Shown: one piece after another, positions 43,984-53,460 of the stretch
Layout of the letters: the number at the start of each line of letters is the position of its first letter
Position numbering within the stretch: position 1 is the stretch's first letter
Source of the DNA: Bacteroidia bacterium
GTDB taxonomy: Bacteria > Bacteroidota > Bacteroidia > Chitinophagales > Chitinophagaceae
Length of the DNA stretch: 64,000 nt
Reading direction: 5' to 3'
NCBI GenBank assembly: GCA_030427635.1
Contig: JAUIBA010000007.1
Span: forward strand, 1-64,000
Position numbers and translations under genes: made by a program
The notes under the pieces: generated by a model
Told to the model about the DNA's origin: nothing
Seen by the model: only the letters and a program-made list of their open reading frames with translations
Database searches by the model: none

Positions 43984-45699
43984 CTAAAACTGAGTGTCGC
44001 GCCGCGCCATATCCACACGCTTCCATTCATCCCCTTTCTGATAATACAGTGCATAGTCACTGGCAGCATGTGTTAGTATTACTTTATAATATCCATCGCG
44101 TATGTGTACATGGTAGTCGGCAGTCTCGTAATCATGCCCGCCAAAGCCGGCATACCACCACCATGTAGCCCACTGGTTCAGCGCTACGTGTACCGTGCTG
44201 TCATTAACAACAGTTACATTGGCCCCATCTTCCGGCGATGCCATGTTGTAAGACATCACATCATATACCTTACCACACAGTGGCAGCTCCGGTGTCAGCA
44301 GTCGGCGCATCAGTGCATATTCACTTTCCTGTGCCGAGCCTATCATAGCTGCGCCGTGCATAGAGTCTGGCAGGTTAAGGAGGAGTGTTGTTTTACACCC
44401 GTTATCGGGCAGGTGGTGCAGCAGTGCATCGGTAATGCGTTGTCCCTTGCCCCAGTATCGCGCCGCCTGCACAGCGTAGCGCAGGTTTATAAGTAGTAAG
44501 AATACTATCCATCCTTTACGCAGCCATGAACGCTTTATGCTGTATATAAGTGTAGCTGTAAGCATAAACAGGAATGGTGCGGCAAAATAGCTGTACCGGT
44601 CATATATTATCAGCAGCAGGTCGCCAAAGGGTAGGGGTGTTACCAGCAGCAGGCATAGCAGTGTCCATATAAGCAGGGTATATACTGCCCGGGCATGGCC
44701 AATTACATACCTGTACCGGAATCGGTACCACAACAGAACGAGCATATTGACACCATAAAACAGCACTATGCCCGTAGTACTATCACAGAACTGGTAGATG
44801 CTTTTCCGTATTGCTGCCATGGTAAGCGCTCCTGCATGCCACTCGCCGGGCAGGTATCTCAGTGGTATCAGCAGGTGGCACAGATATTTCATCGGTTTGC
44901 CCAGTCCGGTTTCCGGCGCCAGTAGTGCAGCATTGCTGCCAATGCGCGACACCCAGTCGCCATAATACAACCTGAATCCCACCATGCGGCCAGCAAAGAG
45001 CAGCAGCATGGGTATGAAAAAGAGCAGTATTGCTTTTCTGTATTGTACTTTACCCTCAGCATGCACATACTTATAAAACCCCGCCAGAGATAATACCAGC
45101 CATGGCGTGAGGTAAAATATCTCCAGAGAAAAAAGAGACAGGAAATAGAGGGCTGCAGCTATGCGGGCATAATGCGCTGCCGGGGTGTGAAAGTACTGCT
45201 GCAACTGGCGCAGTATCAGTAACACCAGCAGCATCCCCTGCAGGTAATGGAATGATGGCTCCCATACTACCACCTCGGCAATAGCCGGTGTGACGCAGAA
45301 GAGTAATGCCCCTGTGCGGGCAATGGCTTTGCCAGCTTTTACCCCGGCATCATTCAGCATGGTACCTACCACCCTGTATAGCAGAGTAGCATTAGCAGCA
45401 TGCAGTGTTATGAACAGCAGATGCCACAGCCATGCATGTACACCAAACAGCTTATAGAATATCCATGTTACCAGTTGGGTAAACTGATAAAGGCTTACTA
45501 CGCCAAAGTTTGTCCGGTTTATATACTCACTGAAGGAGTGATTCCGTATCTGGTCCAGCCATCCGGTAAAATCAGACACAAATCCTGCCTTTGCCGCCGG
45601 AAGGTATAGCAGGAACATCAGCACCCATAGCAATGCAAACATCCGCCATACGGGCAGCGGAGGAGCAGAGGTGGCAGGATGCGGGTCGGTAGTATTCAT
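43984..45699 (-). CDS. large multi-spanning membrane protein, possible GT-C glycosyltransferase
   Basis: A 571-residue protein with about eleven transmembrane helices and a soluble C-terminal domain of about 150 residues. The first external loop after helix 1 contains FVSDFTGWLDQIRN, where an Asp at that place resembles the catalytic acidic residue of GT-C enzymes, and HAANATLLYRVV follows. This layout is common in lipid-phosphate-sugar glycosyltransferases of envelope assembly, but I cannot assign a substrate. The ATG at 45699 removes a seven-residue stretch preceding the polar N-terminus. Confidence 0.6.
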   Translation of the reverse strand: MNTTDPHPATSAPPLPVWRMFALLWVLMFLLYLPAAKAGFVSDFTGWLDQIRNHSFSEYINRTNFGVVSLYQFTQLVTWIFYKLFGVHAWLWHLLFITLHAANATLLYRVVGTMLNDAGVKAGKAIARTGALLFCVTPAIAEVVVWEPSFHYLQGMLLVLLILRQLQQYFHTPAAHYARIAAALYFLSLFSLEIFYLTPWLVLSLAGFYKYVHAEGKVQYRKAILLFFIPMLLLFAGRMVGFRLYYGDWVSRIGSNAALLAPETGLGKPMKYLCHLLIPLRYLPGEWHAGALTMAAIRKSIYQFCDSTTGIVLFYGVNMLVLLWYRFRYRYVIGHARAVYTLLIWTLLCLLLVTPLPFGDLLLIIYDRYSYFAAPFLFMLTATLIYSIKRSWLRKGWIVFLLLINLRYAVQAARYWGKGQRITDALLHHLPDNGCKTTLLLNLPDSMHGAAMIGSAQESEYALMRRLLTPELPLCGKVYDVMSYNMASPEDGANVTVVNDSTVHVALNQWATWWWYAGFGGHDYETADYHVHIRDGYYKVILTHAASDYALYYQKGDEWKRVDMARRDTQF

Positions 45700-45747
45700 A
45701 TGCCGGGACACAGAAAACAAATATAGTGAAACCCCTTTTGGTGTGTA

Positions 45748-47118
45748 TTATATGCCCAGCAGTAAAGCCGCTAGTGAGAAGTAGATGATGAGTCCGGTAA
45801 CATCTACCAGCGTAGCCACAAATGGCGCCGATGAGGTGGCAGGGTCCAGATTGAACCGTTTCAGCACCATGGGTATCATAGAGCCGGAGAGCGTACCCCA
45901 TAGCACTACACCTATTACAGACAGAGATACGGTAAGGCCTACCAGTACCCAGTTAAACGTTTCGCCATAGTTATACCAGCCCAGATATTGCCATACTACT
46001 ATACGCACAAATCCTATAAAGCCCAGTATGAGCCCCAGTGTAAGACCCGAAAATATCTCACGCTTCATTACATACCACCAGTCCTTATAGGAAAGCTCTT
46101 TCAGCGCCATGGCACGGATGATAAGCGTAGCGGCCTGTGAGCCGGTATTACCACCGCTGGATATAATGAGCGGAATGAATAACTGCAGTACAATGGCTTT
46201 TTTCAGCTCCAGCTCAAAGAACGCCATAGCTGTGGCGGTAAACAGCTCACCTATAAACAGGATGATAAGCCATACCGCACGCTTCTGTATCATGGTAAAG
46301 AACCCTGTCTTTACGTAGGGCAGGTCCAGAGACTCCACACCACCAAACTGCTGCATGTCCTTGGTGTCCTTTTCTTCAGCTTCATCTATCACATCGTCTA
46401 TGGTCACCACTCCCATTACCACATTGTTACTGTTGGTAACCGGGATAGCTACGCGGTCATACTCCTTAAACTTCTGTATGGCATCTTCTATGCTATCCTG
46501 TATATCCAGTTTCACATAGTAGCCGTCCATGATATCCTCTATCTTTTTAGTAGGGTCGTTCAGCGCCAGCTTACGTATGTGCAGGTCATCTACCAGCCGG
46601 CCGTTATTATCCACCACAAAAACAACGTTGGCCGCAGGCGTATCTGTATAAAACCGGCGCAGGTGTTCTATAGCCTGTCCCAGAGTCCACTCTTTCCGCA
46701 CTGTGGTAAACCGGGTGTTAATCATCCTGGCTACACTCTGTTCAGGATATCCCAGCAGGTCGTAGGTAGCCAGCCGGTTTTTATCGTTCAGCAGATTCAG
46801 GAATTCAGTAACCTCTATACCATCCAGATTTTCGAAGAAGGCAACCCTGTCATTCGATTCCAGATTATTAAGTATAGATGATATCTGTGTTTTGGGTAGC
46901 TCTTCCGAAATGATGTGCTGCTGCACATAATCCAGAAAAGGGAAAACTTTTGTCTGTATGTCTTCGGGGAATGAGAGAAATACGCTTGTGGCTTCGTCGT
47001 TATCGAGAGATTGGAGCAAACGGGCTACCTCAGCAGGATATTCATCATATCCGCTGTGTTGCAGCACCTCTGAAAAGTTGCCTTCCAGAATTTTCTCCCT
47101 CAGTTCCTGCGCCAGCAT
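45748..47118 (-). CDS. mgtE: magnesium transporter MgtE
   Basis: A 456-residue Mg2+ channel. The N-domain of helical repeats occupies residues 1-130 (EVARLLQSLDNDEATSVFLSFPEDIQTKVF), the two CBS domains about 130-255 (DDLHIRKLALNDPTKKIEDIMD, YDRVAIPVTNSNNVVMGVVTIDDVID), and the five-helix pore the rest, with the conserved PLIISSGGNTGSQAA motif and a pore-lining Asp in VDVTGLIIYF. The cytosolic domains sense Mg2+ and gate the pore. Transcribed away from rho across a 460-bp gap. Confidence 0.94.
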   Translation of the reverse strand: MLAQELREKILEGNFSEVLQHSGYDEYPAEVARLLQSLDNDEATSVFLSFPEDIQTKVFPFLDYVQQHIISEELPKTQISSILNNLESNDRVAFFENLDGIEVTEFLNLLNDKNRLATYDLLGYPEQSVARMINTRFTTVRKEWTLGQAIEHLRRFYTDTPAANVVFVVDNNGRLVDDLHIRKLALNDPTKKIEDIMDGYYVKLDIQDSIEDAIQKFKEYDRVAIPVTNSNNVVMGVVTIDDVIDEAEEKDTKDMQQFGGVESLDLPYVKTGFFTMIQKRAVWLIILFIGELFTATAMAFFELELKKAIVLQLFIPLIISSGGNTGSQAATLIIRAMALKELSYKDWWYVMKREIFSGLTLGLILGFIGFVRIVVWQYLGWYNYGETFNWVLVGLTVSLSVIGVVLWGTLSGSMIPMVLKRFNLDPATSSAPFVATLVDVTGLIIYFSLAALLLGI

Positions 47119-47578
47119 TATTGCTCATGTATTGGATTTTAGTCAGAAAACAGGTAATTGACGACAACTACCCATGCAGCTAAAAAGCACGCAAAGTTAT
47201 GTTTATTCCGCCTAAATTGTGTTAAGTTTTCATCATGTACACTTATTCTTAAAGGCTTTCTGCACTACATATCGGGTCTCTGTTTTGTAATAACAGAGGG
47301 TTAATTACCTCAGTTTCAGTAGGTGGGCATGCTTTAAGTAAATTTTTGTGACGATATCTCATGTTAAGTTCTTTTTAACTAATGCCGGGGATGTATTGGA
47401 ACAAATTTTTTTTATTTTTTAAAAAACAGTTGTAATGTTGCATCAGGGAAACATTAATTCTTCATTCCTTTTCAGCACATAGCTGACATTTTCCTTTTAA
47501 ATCATAAGTTTTTTTTGAGATTAGACTTTTCAGGATTTTACCGACGTTTTTCAAACCATTACAGGAAAAAAAATTAGC
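47119..47578. other. 460-bp divergent regulatory gap between mgtE and rho
   Basis: AT-rich, with several T runs (for example near 47406-47420 and 47509-47517) and no gene-like frame. It must carry the promoters of both genes; rho probably has a long leader, as often seen for this autoregulated gene. I found no recognisable Mg2+-sensing riboswitch. Confidence 0.5.
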
Positions 47579-49300
47579 ATGCCTTACGATATTACGCAGC
47601 TAAATGATATGCTCATTCCTGAGCTCATGGATATAGCTGATTCATTGAAAATTCAGGGTGCAGCAGCACTGGAGAAACAGACACTTATATACCGGATTCT
47701 TGATCGCCAGGCCGAAGCAGCAGCTCCGGCAGCAACATCGGAACCTAAAAAGAAGCGCGGCAGAAAGCCACGCGCAGCTGCAGATACTGCTGAAGAAGCA
47801 GCACCTGCACAAGAGGAGCCTGCTGTATCCGCAGAAGCCCCGGTAGCAGAAGCTACACCTGCACCCGCACCGGAAGCGCCAGCTAACCCGGCTGCTGATG
47901 GTGAGCGCAAGCGCAAACCCCGCAGAAGGGAAGATGCACAGCGTGGTGCGCCGCAGAAAAATGCTGCGCCAGAGCCAGCCGCTACACCAGAGCCTACAGA
48001 AAAGGAAGAAACTCCTAAAACAGCCGCAGAAGAATCTGGCATAATAATGCCTGATACCGAGACACCTGAGGTGCAGGCGCCGCAGCAGGCACCTGAAGCA
48101 GAGCCGGTACGCCATGAGCGTCCGCACCACCAGCAGCATAACAACAGACACCGCCGCGAGCAGCAGAGCAACTTTAACCTGGAGTTTGAAGGTGTAGTTG
48201 CAAGTGAGGGTGTGCTGGAGATGATGCCTGATGGTTATGGCTTCCTGCGTAGCAGCGATTATAACTATCTCAGCTCACCCGATGATATTTATGTATCACC
48301 ATCACAGATAAAACTCTTTGGTCTTAAAACCGGCGATACGGTAAAAGGCACGGTTCGTCCGCCTAAAGAAGGGGAGAAATATTTTGCGCTGCTGAAGGTA
48401 GAGACCATAAATGGTAAACTGCCCGATGAGATACGCGACCGTGTACCGTTCGATTATCTTACACCACTCTTTCCGTTCGAAAAGCTCAACCTTACATCGT
48501 CTTCGGCCAGCTATGGTACACGTATCATGGACCTCTTTACCCCTATAGGTAAAGGACAGCGTGGCCTGATAGTGGCACAGCCCAAGACAGGTAAAACCAT
48601 GTTGCTGAAAGAGGTGGCCAATGCTATTGCTGCTAATCATCCTGAGTGCTATCTGATGATCGTGCTGGTAGATGAGCGCCCTGAGGAGGTTACAGATATG
48701 CAGCGCAGTGTGCGTGCCGAGGTGATAGCATCTACATTTGATGAGCCGGCCGATAAGCACGTAAAAGTATCTACTATAGCACTGCAGAAGGCTAAACGCC
48801 TGGTGGAAGTAGGCCATGATGTAGTAATCCTGCTGGATTCTATCACCCGCCTGGCACGTGCACACAACACCGTTGCGCCTGCCAGTGGCAAGGTGCTTAG
48901 TGGTGGTGTGGAAGCAAACGCTATGCAGAAGCCCAAACAGTTCTTTGGCGCTGCCCGTAAAATAGAAAATGGTGGTTCACTTACCATCCTTGCTACGGCG
49001 CTTATTGATACCGGCTCCAAGATGGATGAAGTAATCTTTGAAGAATTTAAGGGTACCGGTAACATGGAGCTGCAGCTGGATCGTAAACTGGCCAACAAGC
49101 GTATATTCCCTGCTATTGACATCACATCTTCATCTACCCGCCGTGACGACCTGCTGCTGGAAAAAGATGTACAAAACAAAATGTGGCTGCTGCGCAATCA
49201 TATCTCTGATATGAATACAGACGAGGCTATGCACTTCCTCCTGCAGCAGATGAGAGGTACAAAGAGCAATGAGGAATTCCTTGCTACTATGAACAAATAA
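47579..49300 (+). CDS. rho: transcription termination factor Rho with long disordered insertion
   Basis: A 573-residue hexameric RNA helicase that ends transcription. The N-terminal helical part (residues 1-44) precedes a 150-residue low-complexity insertion of Ala, Pro, Glu, Arg and His (about residues 45-198; [34 protein letters not shown]). The RNA-binding cold-shock-like domain follows ([20 protein letters not shown]), then the motor with Walker [14 protein letters not shown], Walker [15 protein letters not shown] and the Q/R loops ([20 protein letters not shown]). Similar insertions in other Bacteroidetes Rho proteins drive phase separation. The start is preceded by ACAGGAAAAAA. Confidence 0.95.
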   Translation: MPYDITQLNDMLIPELMDIADSLKIQGAAALEKQTLIYRILDRQAEAAAPAATSEPKKKRGRKPRAAADTAEEAAPAQEEPAVSAEAPVAEATPAPAPEAPANPAADGERKRKPRRREDAQRGAPQKNAAPEPAATPEPTEKEETPKTAAEESGIIMPDTETPEVQAPQQAPEAEPVRHERPHHQQHNNRHRREQQSNFNLEFEGVVASEGVLEMMPDGYGFLRSSDYNYLSSPDDIYVSPSQIKLFGLKTGDTVKGTVRPPKEGEKYFALLKVETINGKLPDEIRDRVPFDYLTPLFPFEKLNLTSSSASYGTRIMDLFTPIGKGQRGLIVAQPKTGKTMLLKEVANAIAANHPECYLMIVLVDERPEEVTDMQRSVRAEVIASTFDEPADKHVKVSTIALQKAKRLVEVGHDVVILLDSITRLARAHNTVAPASGKVLSGGVEANAMQKPKQFFGAARKIENGGSLTILATALIDTGSKMDEVIFEEFKGTGNMELQLDRKLANKRIFPAIDITSSSTRRDDLLLEKDVQNKMWLLRNHISDMNTDEAMHFLLQQMRGTKSNEEFLATMNK

Positions 49301-49331
49301 GCACTGAATTATCATGCATATTTCATACCGG

Positions 49332-49363
49332 GAGGGGCAGCAAACAGCTGCTCCTCTTTGTTT
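49332..49363 (+). terminator. terminator of rho
   Basis: GAGGGGCAGC and GCTGCTCCTC pair over ten positions (one G-T) around AAACA and are followed by TTTGTTTAT. Confidence 0.75.
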
Positions 49364-49426
49364 ATATATAATCCCCCTTTTTATCACCCGTCCGGTTTCG
49401 TAAATTAGAGGGGCAAAACGGTAGCT

Positions 49427-51082
49427 ATGACCCGCATAATTTTATTCTTTGTTATATCGTTGTTTCTGGGCAGTACTGGTGTATATGCCGGGGAAGACTA
49501 TGAAATAAGTACATCACTTAACCTGGATGAGGTAGGTATCAATAAGGTATTGTGCATGCGCAATGGGTTTACAATGCTTTTTCATCTGGAAATTGGTAAA
49601 CCCATCAGGGTCATGGTGTTCGATACAGGACATAAGCGTCTGGTGAGCAGGGAGCAGCAGTGCCGCGAGCTGGACCTTTTTGCTTTGCCTACTACTACTT
49701 TCAAGGGGTTGTTTGAGGTTAATGGAGAGGCTGTTATATTTTTTGAGCAGGCCAATACCGGCAGGCACTCTTTGCTCATGCTACGGTTCAGCGGCATTAA
49801 TGGTAAGCTTATAGAGGAGCGCAGGGTGGGCCGCTCACGAAGCATGGCAAGGCCCAGCCGTTTTTATGTAATGCATCAGCCCGCAAAAGATGGCTACCAG
49901 ATATTGTATGCACAGGATGCTATGCAGTATAAAGAAAGCCGCATTCATGTAGCTTACTATAATAAGAATCATGAAATGTATCAGGACATCCCCCTGGAGT
50001 TTGACCGCGGGCAGTATGATTATATGACTGTGGTAGGGGCAGAATCGCAGCCCGAGGGTGTTTGTGTAACCCTTGGCTTATCCAACATGCTGGTGAACGG
50101 GAGTCATGCAAATAATGTTTCTGTAGCGAATCCCATATATAATCACTACCTGCAGATATTTTATATCCCTGCAGATAGTACGAAGCCATTTATGCATAAT
50201 GTGGATCTTTCTGAAAATGCTATACCCTACAATACTCACCTCAGCCACAACCCATTTGCCAATACTTTCAATCTGCTCTTGCTCAGCTATAGCGATGCAC
50301 TCTATCGTTATGGTATAGAGATGCGCCCTACTTCGCTGCTGTCTGATATCTTCTTTTCGTTCAATCCGCTTACTATGGATAGCAGGTACAAGTGGGTGAC
50401 TCATAAGAAGGCTAATGAGTACCTGATAAAGAAGACAGATACTACTGCGTGGTTTGCCGGTATTCCGCTCAGTTTTTTTACTAATCGTCAGGGACTTTCT
50501 ACCATTGTATCAGAGTCTTATGAGCGCAACATAGCCAGTGAAACCCATAACAGGGCTTATGTACAGGAGACATTTCTGGGCAATCTTTGTGTCACTCAGC
50601 TCGATGATGAAGGTAATGAGATGTGGGGTACAGTGCTGCCACGGTCACAGTATTATAAGAGTTACCGGCACTACTATAGCCCGTCATATATAGGGAAGCG
50701 GTGGCAGCAGCACGCACTGTTCAATGATATGCCGCCTCAGGTATATGAGCGCCAGTTTCTGTCGGCCAATGTTTATAATAACAATACGGGCAATATTTAT
50801 ATTGTATATAATGATGGCAGCAATGTGATACCTGATTCATTCGTTGTCAATACCGATACGATGTATGTTTCTGCCCTCTCCAATGCCGTATACTATACCA
50901 TAGACCGCGCACACAACATTACCAGGAAGTACCTCTTTGGTGAGCCCATGAAGCGGGAGTACAAGAGCAGCTTTATTGAAGGAGGTGACTTTGATGAGCA
51001 GCGCAGTACATACGCTTCTGTTATCCGCTATAAGCGCAGCGGTTATGTATCACTGCGTATGGCCTGGGCAAAGCTACAGTAA
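49427..51082 (+). CDS. large exported protein of unknown function
   Basis: A 551-residue protein with a signal peptide (MTRIILFFVISLFLGSTGVYAG) and no sorting domain, so periplasmic or secreted by another route. The mature protein has many beta strands and Tyr/Asn/His-rich loops (YDYMTVVGAESQPEGVCVTLGLSN, YNNNTGNIYIVYNDGSNVIPDS) resembling WD/propeller-like cell-surface proteins of this phylum. I recognise no family. It sits between rho and a lipid prenyltransferase, neither of which explains it. Confidence 0.65.
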   Translation: MTRIILFFVISLFLGSTGVYAGEDYEISTSLNLDEVGINKVLCMRNGFTMLFHLEIGKPIRVMVFDTGHKRLVSREQQCRELDLFALPTTTFKGLFEVNGEAVIFFEQANTGRHSLLMLRFSGINGKLIEERRVGRSRSMARPSRFYVMHQPAKDGYQILYAQDAMQYKESRIHVAYYNKNHEMYQDIPLEFDRGQYDYMTVVGAESQPEGVCVTLGLSNMLVNGSHANNVSVANPIYNHYLQIFYIPADSTKPFMHNVDLSENAIPYNTHLSHNPFANTFNLLLLSYSDALYRYGIEMRPTSLLSDIFFSFNPLTMDSRYKWVTHKKANEYLIKKTDTTAWFAGIPLSFFTNRQGLSTIVSESYERNIASETHNRAYVQETFLGNLCVTQLDDEGNEMWGTVLPRSQYYKSYRHYYSPSYIGKRWQQHALFNDMPPQVYERQFLSANVYNNNTGNIYIVYNDGSNVIPDSFVVNTDTMYVSALSNAVYYTIDRAHNITRKYLFGEPMKREYKSSFIEGGDFDEQRSTYASVIRYKRSGYVSLRMAWAKLQ

Positions 51083-51164
51083 GCATACTTTTGATTTTCT
51101 TAGCATTTGCAGTACTTGTGGCTGGCGGTATTATGTGTAAATTGCTGCTTTCTTAATACTGTTT

Positions 51165-52100
51165 ATGACCGCCTGGCTTCGCCTGATAAGATGGCAGAAT
51201 CTATTGATAATCCTGTTTACGCAGTTACTGGCGTGGTGGTGTCTGGTGGCTCCTGTTTATCCCCTGGTACTGGATTTTCCGGCATTGCTTATGCTTTCTG
51301 TATCTACCGTACTCGTAGCAGCCGCCGGTTATATAATCAATGACTACTTTGATGTAAAGATTGACCAGATTAACCACCCCGACCGGGTGGTACTGGGCCG
51401 GCAGATACCGCGCAAGTCGGCCATTATAGCGCATACTGTAATTAATATAGTAGCAATAGCTCTGGCAGCTCTGGTAGCAGTTCCTGCCGGGCATCCTGAG
51501 TGGCTCTTACTGCAGCTGGGTTGTACCGGGCTTTTGTGGGTTTACTCTACTACCTACAAACGTAGGTATATGAGTGGCAATATTATTGTAGCAGCACTCA
51601 CGGCGCTTACCGTGCTGGCACTGTATATATATGAGCCGCGGCTGCAGCAGGCAGCACTGGCCCGCCTGCTGCATCACGATAGTGCAGGTGAGGTATCATC
51701 TCTGCCTGTATGGATACTGGGCGTGTACACATTCTTTGCCTTTATGCTTACCTGGATACGGGAGATAGTAAAGGATATGGAGGATATGGAGGGCGATGCT
51801 GCCGATGGTTGTGTTACCATGCCCATCAGCCGTGGGCTGGGGTATGCCGCCCGCTTTGCCACTGTGCTGGGCGCATTGGCATTATTGCCATTACTGGCCT
51901 CGGGAGGTGTGCTGCTGCAGTATGGCTATCTGCTCTCTGGCTTGTATGTACTTTTGCTGCTGGCATTGCCACTGGTAGCATGGATGGTATATTTGTGGCG
52001 GGGAGAGGCAGGGCCGGCTCATTATCATACCGCCAGCACCACGCTAAAGGTGATAATGCTGTTGGGTATATGTCTCCTTATCGTTTATAAATTCAGTTAA
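51165..52100 (+). CDS. UbiA-family prenyltransferase
   Basis: A 311-residue integral membrane enzyme with about nine helices. Both Asp-rich motifs that bind Mg2+ and the prenyl diphosphate are present: NDYFDVKID in the first half and DMEDMEGD in the second. It most resembles geranylgeranylglycerol-phosphate or related UbiA-type transferases used for quinone or membrane-lipid synthesis; the acceptor cannot be told from sequence. A Maf gene follows after 13 bp, an arrangement common in Bacteroidetes. Confidence 0.88.
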   Translation: MTAWLRLIRWQNLLIILFTQLLAWWCLVAPVYPLVLDFPALLMLSVSTVLVAAAGYIINDYFDVKIDQINHPDRVVLGRQIPRKSAIIAHTVINIVAIALAALVAVPAGHPEWLLLQLGCTGLLWVYSTTYKRRYMSGNIIVAALTALTVLALYIYEPRLQQAALARLLHHDSAGEVSSLPVWILGVYTFFAFMLTWIREIVKDMEDMEGDAADGCVTMPISRGLGYAARFATVLGALALLPLLASGGVLLQYGYLLSGLYVLLLLALPLVAWMVYLWRGEAGPAHYHTASTTLKVIMLLGICLLIVYKFS

Positions 52101-52113
52101 AAAACAGGAATAC

Positions 52114-52686
52114 GTGACAAAACTTGTATTGGCTTCACAGTCGCCGCGGCGGCGGCAGCTTATGGAAATGGCAGAGCTTCAGTTTGACGTAATTGTAGCA
52201 GATGTGGACGAAACCAATCCTCCCGGTATGCCCGGTGAGCAGGTGCCCGCACATCTGGCCCGTAAGAAGGCCGATGCAATTGCCCATCGTGTGCCGGATG
52301 CTATAGTGATAGCTGCCGATACTATTGTACTGCTGGATGGCGATATCCTGGGTAAGCCTGTAGATGCTGCCGATGCAGTATCTATTCTCAGCCGGTTGTC
52401 AGGCAGGGCGCACCGTGTTATTACAGGGGTTTGTATCCGCCATCAGGAGCAGGAAAAAGTGTTTTCTGTTACTACAGAGGTTTACTTCAGGCCGCTCAGT
52501 GAGCCGCAGATAGCACACTATGTAGCACAGTATAAGCCCTACGACAAGGCAGGTGCTTATGCCATACAGGAATGGATAGGAGTTTCCGGCATTGAGAAAA
52601 TAAACGGCGACTACTACAATGTTATGGGGCTACCCATAGGCGATGTACTTCAGGTGCTGAAAGCCGGGTTTGGCTATCAGGCCTAG
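52114..52686 (+). CDS. maf: Maf-like nucleotide pyrophosphatase
   Basis: A 190-residue pyrophosphatase that hydrolyses non-standard or dTTP/UTP-type nucleoside triphosphates. Hallmarks: LASQSPRRRQLM at the N-terminus, the catalytic Asp in IAADTIVLLDGDILGKP, and the DKAGAYAIQEW motif. The start is a GTG at 52114, the only in-frame start near the conserved LVLAS strand. The last 4 bp overlap the end of a convergent gene. It is likely transcribed with the prenyltransferase. Confidence 0.92.
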   Translation: MTKLVLASQSPRRRQLMEMAELQFDVIVADVDETNPPGMPGEQVPAHLARKKADAIAHRVPDAIVIAADTIVLLDGDILGKPVDAADAVSILSRLSGRAHRVITGVCIRHQEQEKVFSVTTEVYFRPLSEPQIAHYVAQYKPYDKAGAYAIQEWIGVSGIEKINGDYYNVMGLPIGDVLQVLKAGFGYQA

Positions 52687-53363
52687 TTGTGGCTTATCAG
52701 CGTCAGCTTCAGGGCCGATGTACCAGTGCCCGACAGGGAGCCGGTAAGCATCAGCGTATATATCTTGCCTGCTGCCAGTGTTTTGTTGCCTGTGGTTACA
52801 ACGGTATTAATATTGGTAGGGTCTCCGGCTTTCAGCTCATAGTTGCCTGCCGTTATGGGCAGAAACCCTGATACCTCCATTGCAGTAACAGCCGTATCTA
52901 TAGATGTGTTTGCCACAGTAGCGGTAACACTCATGCCGTCCGGAGACAGATTGGCAAAACGTATTTTGGCATTCGTAGAGCCAGGGGAGCCCATGTCATC
53001 AGTAACAAATACAAAAGAGGGCGCAGTTACCAGCCCGCCGGCAAATGCAGTATAGTGCGCATTGCTCGTTATGTCCAGAGACCTGTTTGTAACCGGAGTG
53101 CCTACATTGGTAAGGTACCATGCTATGTTTACGCCATTACCCGATTTTATGAATCTGTAACCCGATGTGCCGGTAAAGGGGATATTAAGTGCGCCCGATA
53201 CATTTACATCATCCACTTTTACATCCACTGCAGGCAGGGTACCGGCACAGCCGTTTACAAATAGTACACTGGCACTGTTGGCAGGTGCATTGTCTTTCTT
53301 CTTGCACGAGCTACCATATACAACTACAAGCAGGGATAATAAAGGAATGATGATTTTATGCAT
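52683..53363 (-). CDS. DUF4397 domain lipoprotein
   Basis: A 226-residue lipoprotein: lipobox YGSSC (lipidated Cys near residue 20), then a DUF4397 beta domain (SASVLFVNGCAGTLPAVDVKVDDVNV, AKIRFANLSPDGMSVTATVAN) that is common in Bacteroidetes and Actinobacteria exported proteins. Its role is unknown, likely cell-surface binding. Ends in a 4-bp convergent overlap with maf. Confidence 0.83.
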   Translation of the reverse strand: MHKIIIPLLSLLVVVYGSSCKKKDNAPANSASVLFVNGCAGTLPAVDVKVDDVNVSGALNIPFTGTSGYRFIKSGNGVNIAWYLTNVGTPVTNRSLDITSNAHYTAFAGGLVTAPSFVFVTDDMGSPGSTNAKIRFANLSPDGMSVTATVANTSIDTAVTAMEVSGFLPITAGNYELKAGDPTNINTVVTTGNKTLAAGKIYTLMLTGSLSGTGTSALKLTLISHN

Positions 53364-53460
53364 ATTGACGATTTTGATATTCTATCAAAAATAAGCAAAA
53401 AACGCATCGCCTACGCTGTGTTCATTGCATTGGTCTATCTTGCAGCAGATAGCAGCAGCA

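Noticed and set aside
47119-47578. Mg2+ riboswitch for mgtE
   Set aside because: No M-box or ykoK-like conserved blocks are visible on the minus strand.
47642-48171. Minus-strand frames of 169-172 codons opposite rho
   Set aside because: Low-complexity shadows of the repetitive disordered insertion.
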